DNA of 53,546 bases, taken from the NCBI GenBank assembly GCA_021824565.1, contig JAKAKL010000115.1:1-53546 (forward strand). The letters run 5' to 3'. Below, piece after piece: positions 16,903-24,312 of this stretch (its first letter is position 1; each line of letters starts with the position of its first letter). The notes under the pieces were generated by a model, which saw only the letters and a program-made list of their open reading frames with translations, did no database searches and was not told the DNA's origin. The DNA is from Bacteroidota bacterium. GTDB lineage: Bacteria; Bacteroidota; Ignavibacteria; Ignavibacteriales; Ignavibacteriaceae. Made by a program: the position numbers and the translations under genes.

Positions 16903-17319
16903 ATGAATTTTGCGCAAATATATAAGGATTATTTAAGAGGATATAAAGTTACATTCACTGAAGGTGAGGTCGATAATCTTGAACTTATTTCTACTAGCGA
17001 ACCTTTAGATTGCGGTATTACAGTGAGAGTTACTGTGAGTTTTACTAAATCCATTTCAAATGCAATTGCTGGTATACATGTATTAGATTTTATTTCTATA
17101 AATAATATTTCAAGAAAAGAAGCTCTTTATAAGTACCTTAATGAACTCAATCTAAAACACTCCTTTATCAAATTTGTATTGGATTCTAATAATAAAATTA
17201 TTGTATTTGGTATATTACCAATCAATTATTCATTTGAACCAGAAATTGTCGCTAGGATGTTACTTTCTATACTGGATGCTTGCAATTTTGAATATCCTAG
17301 AATTATGAATATTATTTAG
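16903..17319 (+). CDS. YbjN/secretion-chaperone-fold-like protein
   Basis: This soluble protein of 138 residues has a second half (KEALYKYLNELNLKHSFIKF, VLDSNNKIIVFGILPIN, then EIVARMLLSILDACNFEYPRI). That order of helix, strands and long C-terminal helix is typical of YbjN-like proteins and type III secretion chaperones. The resemblance is a pattern-level inference and I cannot name a partner. A ribosome site (AAAGGATGG) precedes the ATG at 16903. The stop is 34 nt from the end of the convergent membrane-protein operon. Confidence 0.6.
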   Translation: MNFAQIYKDYLRGYKVTFTEGEVDNLELISTSEPLDCGITVRVTVSFTKSISNAIAGIHVLDFISINNISRKEALYKYLNELNLKHSFIKFVLDSNNKIIVFGILPINYSFEPEIVARMLLSILDACNFEYPRIMNII

Positions 17320-17352
17320 TAATACTCCAGATAGAATGGGAATTGCATTTTG

Positions 17353-18162
17353 TTAAAATAGAAGATCATAAATTATCCTAATTGGAGAGGAATTATATAA
17401 AATTACAGGTAAGCTTACATCAGAAACCTTGCCAAGCCCTTTTATTGAAACACCTAAAAAAGATAAAATTGGATAGTATAAAACGTAATTAAAAATGGCG
17501 AAAAGGAATAATAATAAAAATCCAAAGCCGAAAACAGAAAAATCTTCATCAAGTTTTGTATCTTCGGTAGACTTATTTTTAAATATTGAATAATCCTTTC
17601 TCATTTGATCAGTTAATTTAGGATGCTTATATTGTTCGGGAGCTTGAAATAGTAATGGTTTAATTAAAAATCCAAGTCCCGGAAAAATAAAATGAAAGGA
17701 ATGCTGAATAAGGAATGAAATTCCAGTACTCCAAATTGTTCTTTCAGTTTTGCCCTTTTCCCATTGCTCTTTTAACTCTTTTTTTATTCTTTTTTCTTCC
17801 TCAACTAACATTTCATATTGTGTAAAAGATAAAGAATATTTTTCAATAAATTTTTTTTCCGGTTCTATTCCAGGCGTTCGATATGTAATTTGAAAAGCTA
17901 AGGTGAAAAAAAATACTATTAATAATGACAAATACATTGGAATATGGATTGGATTTATAAATATAGAAATGAAAATTGATATAACTAATGGCAAAATTAA
18001 AAAGAAGAAAAGACTAGTCCTTTTGAAAAACGAAATAAATAGCAATATATTGTAAGCTAAATATCCTATCCAGAAATAATTTTTTTCATGAATTATATCA
18101 TCAAAGCTTAAGAATAAAAAATTGAATAAAGATAGATAAATTGAAAATAGAAAAGGCAACAT
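17353..18162 (-). CDS. Hypothetical polytopic membrane protein
   Basis: This protein of 269 residues has four to five hydrophobic segments in the first 110 residues. A charged cytoplasmic loop with coiled-coil character follows (about 125-165: MLVEEEKRIKKELKEQWEKG). Two more hydrophobic segments lie at about 172-192 and 215-240. I do not recognise the family. It is the last gene of a four-gene minus-strand operon of membrane proteins lying between the replication genes and the integrase, 41 nt downstream of the YdjM-like gene. The operon position suggests a joint membrane function, but none of the four has an informative domain except the YdjM-like one. Confidence 0.65.
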   Translation of the reverse strand: MLPFLFSIYLSLFNFLFLSFDDIIHEKNYFWIGYLAYNILLFISFFKRTSLFFFLILPLVISIFISIFINPIHIPMYLSLLIVFFFTLAFQITYRTPGIEPEKKFIEKYSLSFTQYEMLVEEEKRIKKELKEQWEKGKTERTIWSTGISFLIQHSFHFIFPGLGFLIKPLLFQAPEQYKHPKLTDQMRKDYSIFKNKSTEDTKLDEDFSVFGFGFLLLFLFAIFNYVLYYPILSFLGVSIKGLGKVSDVSLPVILYNSSPIRIIYDLLF

Positions 18163-18203
18163 ATTCAGACTTCCTCATCTAATGATTATACTTAAAAAAA
18201 TCA

Positions 18204-18998
18204 TTATTTTTTATTTAATCCCAATAAACTACAAGCAACTCCATTTGCTGCAAATAAACCTTGGTGCGCTTCCATAGGCATACTTACAGGAATATCCTTG
18301 TAAGGCGTTACTCCGCCGCCAAACACACCGGAGTCTTTTATTAAGTGTGCACCAATTCCTAACCACATTGCAGCAATTGCTTTTCCTTTATGTTTATCGA
18401 TATAATTATAAACGGTATCCCAGACTTGGTGTCTATCAATTGGCATTCGGTTTTTTACTTTTTCCAAAGTGAGCAATGAAAATCTTCCAGTGAATTCAAT
18501 GCCAAGTCCGATAATGATAGAATGTGTAATAAAGCTTCTGTGATGTTGAATGCCAGCAAGCGTAATATCAGAATCAGGTATACCTCCTTCAAGGTCTAAA
18601 CCGCCGGCAGCAGTAAAGAAAATTGCAACAGAAATTATGGTAACAATTACAACTTCAATTTGTTCTTCTCTTTTTAATTTGAGGAAATTATTATATGCAT
18701 TCCGAACTTTATCCGGCAAACTTATCATAAATTCATTTATTCGTTTACCATCGTACTTAATTGATTCAATAAATCCGTTTTGCCGATAACGATCGAAGGT
18801 TTGTATGAAAAAATCTGTGGTTCTTTTAACAGAGTTCTTTTTTGTTTCCCAGGTAGTTTTTGCGGATTGCATGCTTGTATTTTTGAGAATATCAAAAAGT
18901 TCTTCTGAGGAAAGGTCTTTCAATGCGTATTTAAGATCAGAAATAAGTTTTTCAAATAAAGCTTGTTTCTGTGCCGAAAGAATAAAAGTCTCGTTCAT
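18204..18998 (-). CDS. YdjM/DUF457-like membrane protein with long N-terminal domain
   Basis: This protein of 264 residues has a helical, basic N-terminal part (about 1-115), a hydrophobic segment (IEVVIVTIISVAIFFTAAG) and a C-terminal part. The C-terminal part contains PDSDITL, then HHRSFITHSIIIG, and later GAHLIKDSGVFGGGV. The combination of an acidic PDxD, HxxxTHS and a late H..KD resembles YdjM/DUF457 inner-membrane proteins proposed to be metal-dependent hydrolases. The match is partial and the activity is not established for the family. It is the third gene of a minus-strand membrane operon. A GATGGG-type ribosome site precedes the ATG. Confidence 0.65.
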   Translation of the reverse strand: MNETFILSAQKQALFEKLISDLKYALKDLSSEELFDILKNTSMQSAKTTWETKKNSVKRTTDFFIQTFDRYRQNGFIESIKYDGKRINEFMISLPDKVRNAYNNFLKLKREEQIEVVIVTIISVAIFFTAAGGLDLEGGIPDSDITLAGIQHHRSFITHSIIIGLGIEFTGRFSLLTLEKVKNRMPIDRHQVWDTVYNYIDKHKGKAIAAMWLGIGAHLIKDSGVFGGGVTPYKDIPVSMPMEAHQGLFAANGVACSLLGLNKK

Positions 18999-19023
18999 AT
19001 TAATTTTCCCATCCTTTTTATGA

Positions 19024-19227
19024 TTATAAAAGTTTTAATATCAGCATAAGAAGTAATCCTAAGCCTATCCCAATTAAAATGATAAAAGAGATTACTCTTC
19101 CTATTGTTTTGATAATGGGATTTTCAGATATGTTCTTATGACTTTCAAGATTTTGAGCTGACTTTTTAAATAGAAAGTTTCCAATGGGTCTAAATACAAA
19201 AAGAAGTCCTATGAGCCAACCAGGCAT
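19024..19227 (-). CDS. Small membrane protein with two hydrophobic ends
   Basis: This protein of 67 residues has an N-terminal hydrophobic segment (GWLIGLLFVFRPIGNFLF) and a C-terminal transmembrane helix (VISFIILIGIGLGLLLMLIL). A polar loop of about 25 residues separates them. AAGGGACATT lies upstream as a plausible ribosome site. It is the second gene of the four-gene minus-strand operon. The size and topology are compatible with a holin-like or immunity-type protein, but this is only a possibility and no motif supports it. Confidence 0.55.
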   Translation of the reverse strand: MPGWLIGLLFVFRPIGNFLFKKSAQNLESHKNISENPIIKTIGRVISFIILIGIGLGLLLMLILKLL

Positions 19228-19272
19228 AATAATGTCCCTTTAAATTGGAAATACCATTTTAATAATTAAAAA

Positions 19273-19515
19273 TTAGAGTGCTTTTGCTTTCTTCTTTTTG
19301 CTGAATAAATCCTTGATATATACAGTCATTAATCCCAATAGTAATATTTCTAATCCGATATATATCAGGTGTAAATTCATACCAAAGAAAAATAAAATGC
19401 CAACTACTAATACGACTATATAATTAAGAATAATAAATTTTATCCTTTTTATTACTAAAAAATATAAGAGTATTACTATAGGCACTGAAATAAGCAAAGT
19501 AGTAAATGCCATCAT
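19273..19515 (-). CDS. Small polytopic membrane protein
   Basis: This protein of 80 residues consists almost entirely of three transmembrane helices (about 5-22, 27-46, 48-68) and ends with a basic tail (KDLFSKKKKAKAL). AGAGGTCC lies about 8 nt before the ATG. It opens the four-gene minus-strand operon; the 213 nt upstream to the integrase stop are non-coding and probably contain the operon promoter. Its function is unknown. Confidence 0.58.
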   Translation of the reverse strand: MMAFTTLLISVPIVILLYFLVIKRIKFIILNYIVVLVVGILFFFGMNLHLIYIGLEILLLGLMTVYIKDLFSKKKKAKAL

Positions 19516-19728
19516 AAGTGGACCTCTAAATTTTTTTTGGAAAATTAGTCCAAAGGGCTAAAATATTTCCGGTTTATATATTCAGCTAAAAGACAATTCC
19601 CCCTTTACCGGAATTTGGTTAAGGGATGTACCTCTATTGTTACATTATTTATATCAAAATTAAAACAACTTTTAATTTTATCCAATAGATAATTTTACAA
19701 TTTTCAAAATAAAAAATCCAAAATGATC

Positions 19729-20745
19729 TTATATAAGATTAACCGCATCTTTTAAATTCTGACTTTGTAAATGCGAATAAATCTGAGTAGTACTCAAATC
19801 TTCATGACCTAATAATTCTTTAACAACATAAAGAGAAACACCGCGTTGAACTAACATTGAAGCGAATGAATGCCGTAAAATGTGGAAATGGACTTCATCA
19901 TCTAAACCGGCAGCACGGACATATTTTTTAAATTGTTTGCTTACAAAGTTTTCATTTAAGCGGATACAATTAACACGATAGTAAACTAATTCATCTTTAT
20001 TGATAGATAAAACTTGAGGAACACGATTAAGTAAAACTAGACGCAAAGTATTGTTAATGGGGATTATTCTTTCTTTTTTACTTTTTGTTGTAAACGTTTC
20101 TGAGTTTTGAACTTTAATAATATTCTGATTAAAGTCTATCCAGGACCACTTCATGTTTATAATTTCTCCGAGGCGCATACCGGTATAAAAGCCGGTGACG
20201 AATAAATCTTTCAAGTATGTTTGTTTGGTTTTATCAAGAATGGATTGAAATTCAGAAAGTGAAATAAAAACCGGAAAGGTTTTTACTTGCTTGGGCGCTT
20301 TGATTTTCTTTAGAGGATTTTCCGGGAGATAATTCCAAACTACAGCTTTACTGAAAGCTGCTTTAAGTGTACGGTAATAAAGTGATGCCGCTTTGGGTGC
20401 GTGTGCATAAGTTGAGGTAATGAATTTATCCAGGGTTCTTGTATCAAGCCAATTAATGTTTATATCTCCGCAAAATAATTTTAGACGGGAGAAAGAAAGG
20501 TTAATTGATCTTAAATAGCTTTTCGATTTTGTGTTTGAAACATAGATGCAATACTCTTCTTGAAATTTTGAAAGCAAGATGCTTTTATTCTGCTGCTTTT
20601 GTTCATGAGGTGAGACTAAGAAGCTGCCTAAAAATTTGTTGGCTTCCTGAAGGTTGGTTGTCTTAGTTGAAACTGTTGTACGCTTTCCATTCGGAAAGTA
20701 CACAATTTGATAATAAGGGGACTTGCTGTTTTTAGTTAAGTACAT
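19729..20745 (-). CDS. Tyrosine integrase at the tRNA end of the island
   Basis: This site-specific recombinase of 338 residues is the likely integrase of the island. It has an AP2-like/arm-binding N-terminus (YLTKNSKSPYYQIVYFPNG), a SAM-like domain (about 55-140) and a catalytic domain. R in YTGMRLGEI, K in FTTKSKKERI, HxxR in FHILRHSFAS, H in LGHEDLS and Y in TTQIYSHL are all intact. I chose the ATG at 20745 because GAAGGAG is 8 nt upstream; the next ATG at 20766 lacks a site. The gene starts 90 nt from a tRNA 3' fragment, the classic layout of a tRNA-integrating element. It is related to the other integrase at 11430. Confidence 0.93.
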   Translation of the reverse strand: MYLTKNSKSPYYQIVYFPNGKRTTVSTKTTNLQEANKFLGSFLVSPHEQKQQNKSILLSKFQEEYCIYVSNTKSKSYLRSINLSFSRLKLFCGDININWLDTRTLDKFITSTYAHAPKAASLYYRTLKAAFSKAVVWNYLPENPLKKIKAPKQVKTFPVFISLSEFQSILDKTKQTYLKDLFVTGFYTGMRLGEIINMKWSWIDFNQNIIKVQNSETFTTKSKKERIIPINNTLRLVLLNRVPQVLSINKDELVYYRVNCIRLNENFVSKQFKKYVRAAGLDDEVHFHILRHSFASMLVQRGVSLYVVKELLGHEDLSTTQIYSHLQSQNLKDAVNLI

Positions 20746-20802
20746 TTGAATAACTCCTTCCGTCATGTATGGACTTTGTATGGAGTTACTCCATTTTGCT
20801 CG

Positions 20803-20834
20803 AATACGGATAAAAAACGTATATAATCCGTATT
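20803..20834. repeat. Inverted repeat abutting the attachment site
   Basis: AATACGGA (20803-20810) and TCCGTATT (20827-20834) form a perfect 8-bp inverted repeat with a 16-nt spacer. The right arm ends exactly where tRNA identity begins. A second small palindrome, ATGGAGT-T-ACTCCAT, lies at 20780-20794. Both are candidate recombinase or excisionase binding sites. Confidence 0.6.
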
Positions 20835-20879
20835 ACTCATAATCAGCGGGTCGGAGGTTCAAGTCCTTCCGGGCCCACA
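20835..20879 (+). other. Attachment site: 3' half of a tRNA with CAT anticodon
   Basis: The sequence runs from the anticodon loop (CTCATAA, anticodon CAT at 20838-20840) through the variable region and a T arm (GGAGG TTCAAGT CCTTC) to the acceptor strand CGGGCCC-ACA. No matching D arm or 5' acceptor strand (GGGCCCG) is found upstream. It is therefore a tRNA-Met-like 3' fragment of the kind left at one end of an integrated element, with the crossover near the anticodon loop. The intact tRNA should lie at the other end, beyond the left edge. Confidence 0.85.
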
Positions 20880-20881
20880 AT

Positions 20882-20920
20882 AAGTGCGAAAATTAAAAAA
20901 TTTCGCACTTCTTTATTTTA
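20882..20920 (+). terminator. Intrinsic terminator after the tRNA fragment
   Basis: AAGTGCGAAA (20882-20891) pairs perfectly with TTTCGCACTT (20901-20910) across a 9-nt loop. CTTTATTTT follows. It is probably the original terminator of the tRNA gene and marks chromosomal DNA to the right. Confidence 0.85.
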
Positions 20921-21386
20921 AAGATTTGTGGCTGATTTTACAAATTGTTCTATTTTAACCTAAATTTGCTTTAGTTGACACTAGCAACTATGGCAAAAAC
21001 TATGGCAAAAATTAATCTGATTCCTGTAGCTAAGATGAATATTTTCAATGATTATTAGACCGAATAACGATAAGCATCGGGGAAAATGTCTCAAACTATT
21101 TTATAATGTAGGTACGTTATTACTATTGTAAGATAAATTATTTTTTATGCCTATTGTGGAATAGTTTTAATAATCCTGTGAGGTATTCTTTAAGGTTTTC
21201 ATTGTACTTCAGAGGTAAATTTTCTAGACAAAGCTAACTGAATAGAGTAAATCGTAATAAAGTTTGAAAGTTTCTTCGAAATCATGTATTCCCAGTTGTA
21301 AATTTCCGCGATGTCTTTTATAATGAATATTTAAACCCATATATTAATAGGTAAAGTAATTTGATAAATCAAATTACTTTATATTT
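20921..21386. other. Intergenic region after the island edge
   Basis: I see no gene here. A 12-bp tandem duplication (ACTATGGCAAAA at 20987 and 20999) gives a 22-codon open frame starting MAKTMAKINLI, probably non-functional. Confidence 0.5.
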
Positions 21387-22520
21387 TTATTTAAAAAGAT
21401 TCAGATATTTTTCAAATGTATAAATTCTATTTCTTTTCTTACCGGTTGTTTCTTTCAGAATATTCAGATTAACAAAATCTGTAATTATTGCGTTGGCAGT
21501 AGGTTTTGTAACTTTCAATTTATCAATAACATCCTGGAGAGCAATGACAGGCTGTGAGTATAAATAATTTAGAAATTCTTTTGCCAATGAGATTTTTTTA
21601 TTGAGTCTAAGAATATCTTTTTCTTCAATTTCTTTTCTTAGGATAAGTAATTTATTAAATGTATCAATTGAATTCTTAGATGTTTCAATAACCGCTACCA
21701 AGAAAAATTTTATCCATTGTTCGAGATTATTTTTTGAATGGACATTGGAAAGATTATCGTAATAAAGCTGCCTATTTTTTTCAAAGAAGTCAGAAAGATA
21801 TAATGCAGGTTTGGAAAGAAAACCATTGCTTACAAGATACAAAGTAATAAGCAAACGCCCAACCCTTCCATTACCATCGAGGAACGGATGAATAGTTTCG
21901 AATTGGTAGTGGACAATTGCAATTTTAACTAAATGCGGAACTTTGATTTGAGTATTGTTAATAAATTTTTCCAGATCCGAAAGCAAATCATTAAGCTCTA
22001 TGTGAACAGGCGGAACAAAAACAGCATCTTGAATAGCTGCACCGCCAATCCAATTTTGACTTGACCGAAACTCACCAGGATGTTTGTGCTGACCACGGAC
22101 ACTGGTTAGTAATATTTTATGAACGTGTTTAATTAGGCGAGTTGAGACTGGAAGTTTTTTTAATTTTTCGATGGCGTCATTCATTGCTTTAACATAGTTC
22201 TGAACTTCTTCCCAATCATTTATTTTTTCCGGCTCAATATCTCTTTCTCGTAAAGCTGCTTCTTCAATGTTTGTACGAGTGCCTTCGATCTTATTAGAAG
22301 TAACCGCTTCTTTTAAAATATGCATCTTGATAAACAGATTAACATCCGGGACAATTGCAAAGAGAGCATTTAGCTCACCAAGTTTAAGATTTGCTTCTTC
22401 TAAAAGCTGGTTAATTTGAGGATCACTTACTATCCATTCTATATTAATTTTTGAAGGGTTAAAACTTTTATAACCGGATTGTTGAACCCAAAAGCCAGCT
22501 TTGAATTGCTTGATGTCCAT
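21387..22520 (-). CDS. Fic-family protein (AMP-transferase type)
   Basis: Fic proteins transfer AMP or another phosphate-containing group to a target protein. The 377-residue protein has an N-terminal helical region with the auto-inhibitory motif SNKIEG (75-80, S/TxxxE/N-type, with Glu79). The Fic core contains HPFLDGNGRVGR (211-222), which includes catalytic His211 and the anion-binding GNGR. A C-terminal winged-helix domain follows (about 310-377: VIALQDVIDKLKVTKPTANAI), typical of the large Fic class with an N-terminal inhibitor. All key residues are intact. It stands alone, minus strand, just outside the island. The target is unknown, and self-regulation by Glu79 is expected from the family. 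Confidence 0.92.
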   Translation of the reverse strand: MDIKQFKAGFWVQQSGYKSFNPSKINIEWIVSDPQINQLLEEANLKLGELNALFAIVPDVNLFIKMHILKEAVTSNKIEGTRTNIEEAALRERDIEPEKINDWEEVQNYVKAMNDAIEKLKKLPVSTRLIKHVHKILLTSVRGQHKHPGEFRSSQNWIGGAAIQDAVFVPPVHIELNDLLSDLEKFINNTQIKVPHLVKIAIVHYQFETIHPFLDGNGRVGRLLITLYLVSNGFLSKPALYLSDFFEKNRQLYYDNLSNVHSKNNLEQWIKFFLVAVIETSKNSIDTFNKLLILRKEIEEKDILRLNKKISLAKEFLNYLYSQPVIALQDVIDKLKVTKPTANAIITDFVNLNILKETTGKKRNRIYTFEKYLNLFK

Positions 22521-22642
22521 TATCTAATCCTCACAAGACTGAATGCTGATTTAACTAAAGTTTTGGAATAGTTAAAGGAAAGGCGTTTCTTTTTACCAAG
22601 GGGTTTTCTTAGTAAAAGATGTTGGCTGTAAAGGAGGTAATT

Positions 22643-22723
22643 ATGAGTTCAATTTGTAGGGCTTTTATGGATATTTCCTTTTGTTACCATGCAGATATAT
22701 TTTCATTACTCGAATTACATTAG
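22643..22723 (+). CDS. Short open frame with a strong ribosome site
   Basis: A 26-codon frame starts MSSICRAFMDISF. AAAGGAGG lies 5 nt before its ATG, the strongest ribosome site in this region. It ends 170 nt before the broken Rrf2 gene. It may be a leader peptide or the surviving 5' end of a lost gene. Nothing else fills the 373 nt between the Fic and Rrf2 genes apart from the hairpin at 22800. Confidence 0.3.
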   Translation: MSSICRAFMDISFCYHADIFSLLELH

Positions 22724-22799
22724 CTGACTTTTTGCAAGTATTCAATTAAACAAATTATTTACAGCTTAAGGCTGCAAGGAAACTCTTCAAAGTTATTTC

Positions 22800-22832
22800 T
22801 GAGCGAACATTTCAAATTTGAAATTTTGCTCA
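22800..22832. repeat. Inverted repeat upstream of the Rrf2 remnant
   Basis: TGAGC and GCTCA enclose ATTTCAAA and TTTGAAAT, giving a 13-bp interrupted palindrome. It could be an operator (62 nt before the Rrf2 ATG) or a hairpin. The core TTCAAATTTGAAATTTT recurs near 51346. Confidence 0.55.
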
Positions 22833-22893
22833 GGCTCTAACCTTTTAATAAGAACAAATTTATTCGATCGATTAAAATATCAGGAGGAATGCT

Positions 22894-23343
22894 ATGCACA
22901 TTTTTAATAAATCAATTAACTATACTTTGGAGGCAGTAGTATATTTAGCTAACCACAAAGGTGATGGTATGATGCTGTCATCAGAAATTGCGAGGCGGGA
23001 AAATATCCCGTACCATTATTTAGTAAAAATATTGTAGCGCTTAACTAAGTTCGGATATATTGAATCAGCGAAAGGAAGAAACGGCGATTTCCAGATTACC
23101 GAGAAAGGACTGAATTGTACCGTAGGTAGATTGATAAAACAAATTGACGGGTTCAGTACAAAAAAGGAATGTGCGTTTGGGAAAATCTTATCCAATGAGA
23201 AAAATCCCTGCACTCTCCATATGAATTGGAGTAAAATTAGGGATGACATAAACAAGTCAATCATAGAATTAAAAATAAAAGACCTAATAATAAAAAGGAA
23301 CAGAATATTCTGGGAGGAAAATTATGTTGTTAAAATCTATTGA
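22894..23343 (+). pseudogene. Rrf2-family regulator broken by an amber codon
   Basis: Rrf2 proteins are winged-helix repressors, often binding iron-sulfur clusters. One frame runs from the ATG at 22894 (AGGAGG upstream) to the TGA at 23341, with a single TAG at 23035 (codon 48). The codon is most easily explained as CAG changed to TAG within KILQRLTKFGY. Both halves match the family: LEAVVYLANHKGDGMMLSSE and IPYHYLVKIL before the stop, then RLTKFGYIESAKGRNGDF after it. Of the three cluster cysteines only two remain (ECAFG and PCTLH); the middle one appears as Ser. The next gene starts inside its 3' end. Read-through or a sequencing error is possible, but the lost cysteine supports decay. Confidence 0.85.
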
Positions 23344-23815
23344 TGAACAGACAACCAGGCATTTATTTTCAAAAGACGCTTGTGAACGTATTATAGGATT
23401 ATCATTCATACAATCAATAATAGATCCATCCGGCAAAATTGTAAATAGCCCTGATGGATGGATGATTGATAAAAGAAGACCAAAGTTTAGATTATTAAAG
23501 TCCGAGTTTAAGTATGTTCCAACCGGCTGGCGGGACTTTATACATAATGGGCAGTTTGATATTGCAGTAATGTGGGCAATACATCCTTCAACTACCAAAG
23601 AAAATCTTTTGAAGGAATTGAACTCTAGAAATGGATGCAAAGAGATCATAGTATTAAGCGAGAACAGAGAACTTAGCTCACTCCCATCTTTTGAGGTCGA
23701 AATGGACATTAATGTTGATCAAATAAACAGGATAGATAATATGGAAAAGCTGTTACTTAAAAAGGAAAAAGAAGAAGCATTTATAGCATATTACTTCACG
23801 GCCGCTTATTCCTAA
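23324..23815 (+). CDS. Hypothetical protein, C-terminus replaced by a transposase fragment
   Basis: I do not recognise this 163-residue protein. It is soluble, with KFRLLKSEFKYVPTGW (about 50-65), FDIAVMWAIH (about 78-87) and EIIVLSENREL (about 108-118), suggesting an alpha/beta fold. GGGAGG lies 8 nt before the ATG. It overlaps the end of the Rrf2 frame by 20 nt, so the two were probably a coupled pair. From about codon 156 (YYFTAAYS) the reading frame runs through DNA of the antisense transposase remnant, so the natural C-terminus is lost or very slightly shortened. Confidence 0.55.
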   Translation: MLLKSIDEQTTRHLFSKDACERIIGLSFIQSIIDPSGKIVNSPDGWMIDKRRPKFRLLKSEFKYVPTGWRDFIHNGQFDIAVMWAIHPSTTKENLLKELNSRNGCKEIIVLSENRELSSLPSFEVEMDINVDQINRIDNMEKLLLKKEKEEAFIAYYFTAAYS

Positions 23816-24031
23816 TTTGTGTTTTATTATTAAACTACCTACCGCTACACGGCCGTCTATGCTTTGTTTGCCTTTTGTCTTCGAAAGACTTCGTCCGTAT
23901 ATTCTCACCAATTCATCCCACAGCAGCAGCTTGCTTAGCTTTACCCACCTGTTATCCCTGTCTAACTCTATTTGAAATGGATGTTCAAATTCAAATATTT
24001 CTATCTGTTTTGTAGATATATAACGTAACAT
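23789..24031 (-). pseudogene. Transposase N-terminal fragment (IS5/IS1182-like)
   Basis: Eighty-one residues of a transposase N-terminus remain: FEFEHPFQIELDRDNRWVKL, then WDELVRIYGRSLS, then SIDGRVAVGSLIIKHKLGIS. This is the DUF772-type N-terminal region of IS5/IS1182-like transposases. The frame leaves transposase sequence after REVI at about 23789, where it joins the unknown gene. No catalytic DDE region or terminal repeats are present, so this is an immobile remnant. Confidence 0.85.
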
Positions 24032-24206
24032 AATTGCAAACTTTTTTATTGCAATTTATTAATTTCCTTGCACTTTTCCAGGGACATTCTCTCCTAACTT
24101 GTTATTTTTTTTAGCCTAAGTGAATTTCAGCAAACCCTACTTAACTTTGATTATTCTATCAAACCTCCGCTTATTTTCGCTCATTCCGTTTATTCCACTA
24201 CGTCGC

Positions 24207-24238
24207 TTTTGCTTTTATACACTCCGTGTAAAGCAAAA
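24207..24238. terminator. Hairpin between the IS remnant and nagB
   Basis: TTTTGCTTT and AAAGCAAAA enclose TACAC-TCC-GTGTA, with one unpaired position. It lies downstream of nagB (minus) and could terminate that operon. No long T-run supports a firm call. Confidence 0.4.
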
Positions 24239-24312
24239 ACTAAGCTTCATTACTTTCACTACATTCGCTCAATACAGCTTTCATAAAACTTATCCTTTGC
24301 GTTTTTTACTGT

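Noticed and set aside
20838-20840. Functional tRNA gene at the island edge
   Set aside because: No D arm or 5' acceptor strand is present upstream, so only a 3' fragment exists.
20987-21010. 12-bp tandem duplication as a regulatory repeat
   Set aside because: A single duplication in an empty region, with no nearby promoter or conserved arrangement.
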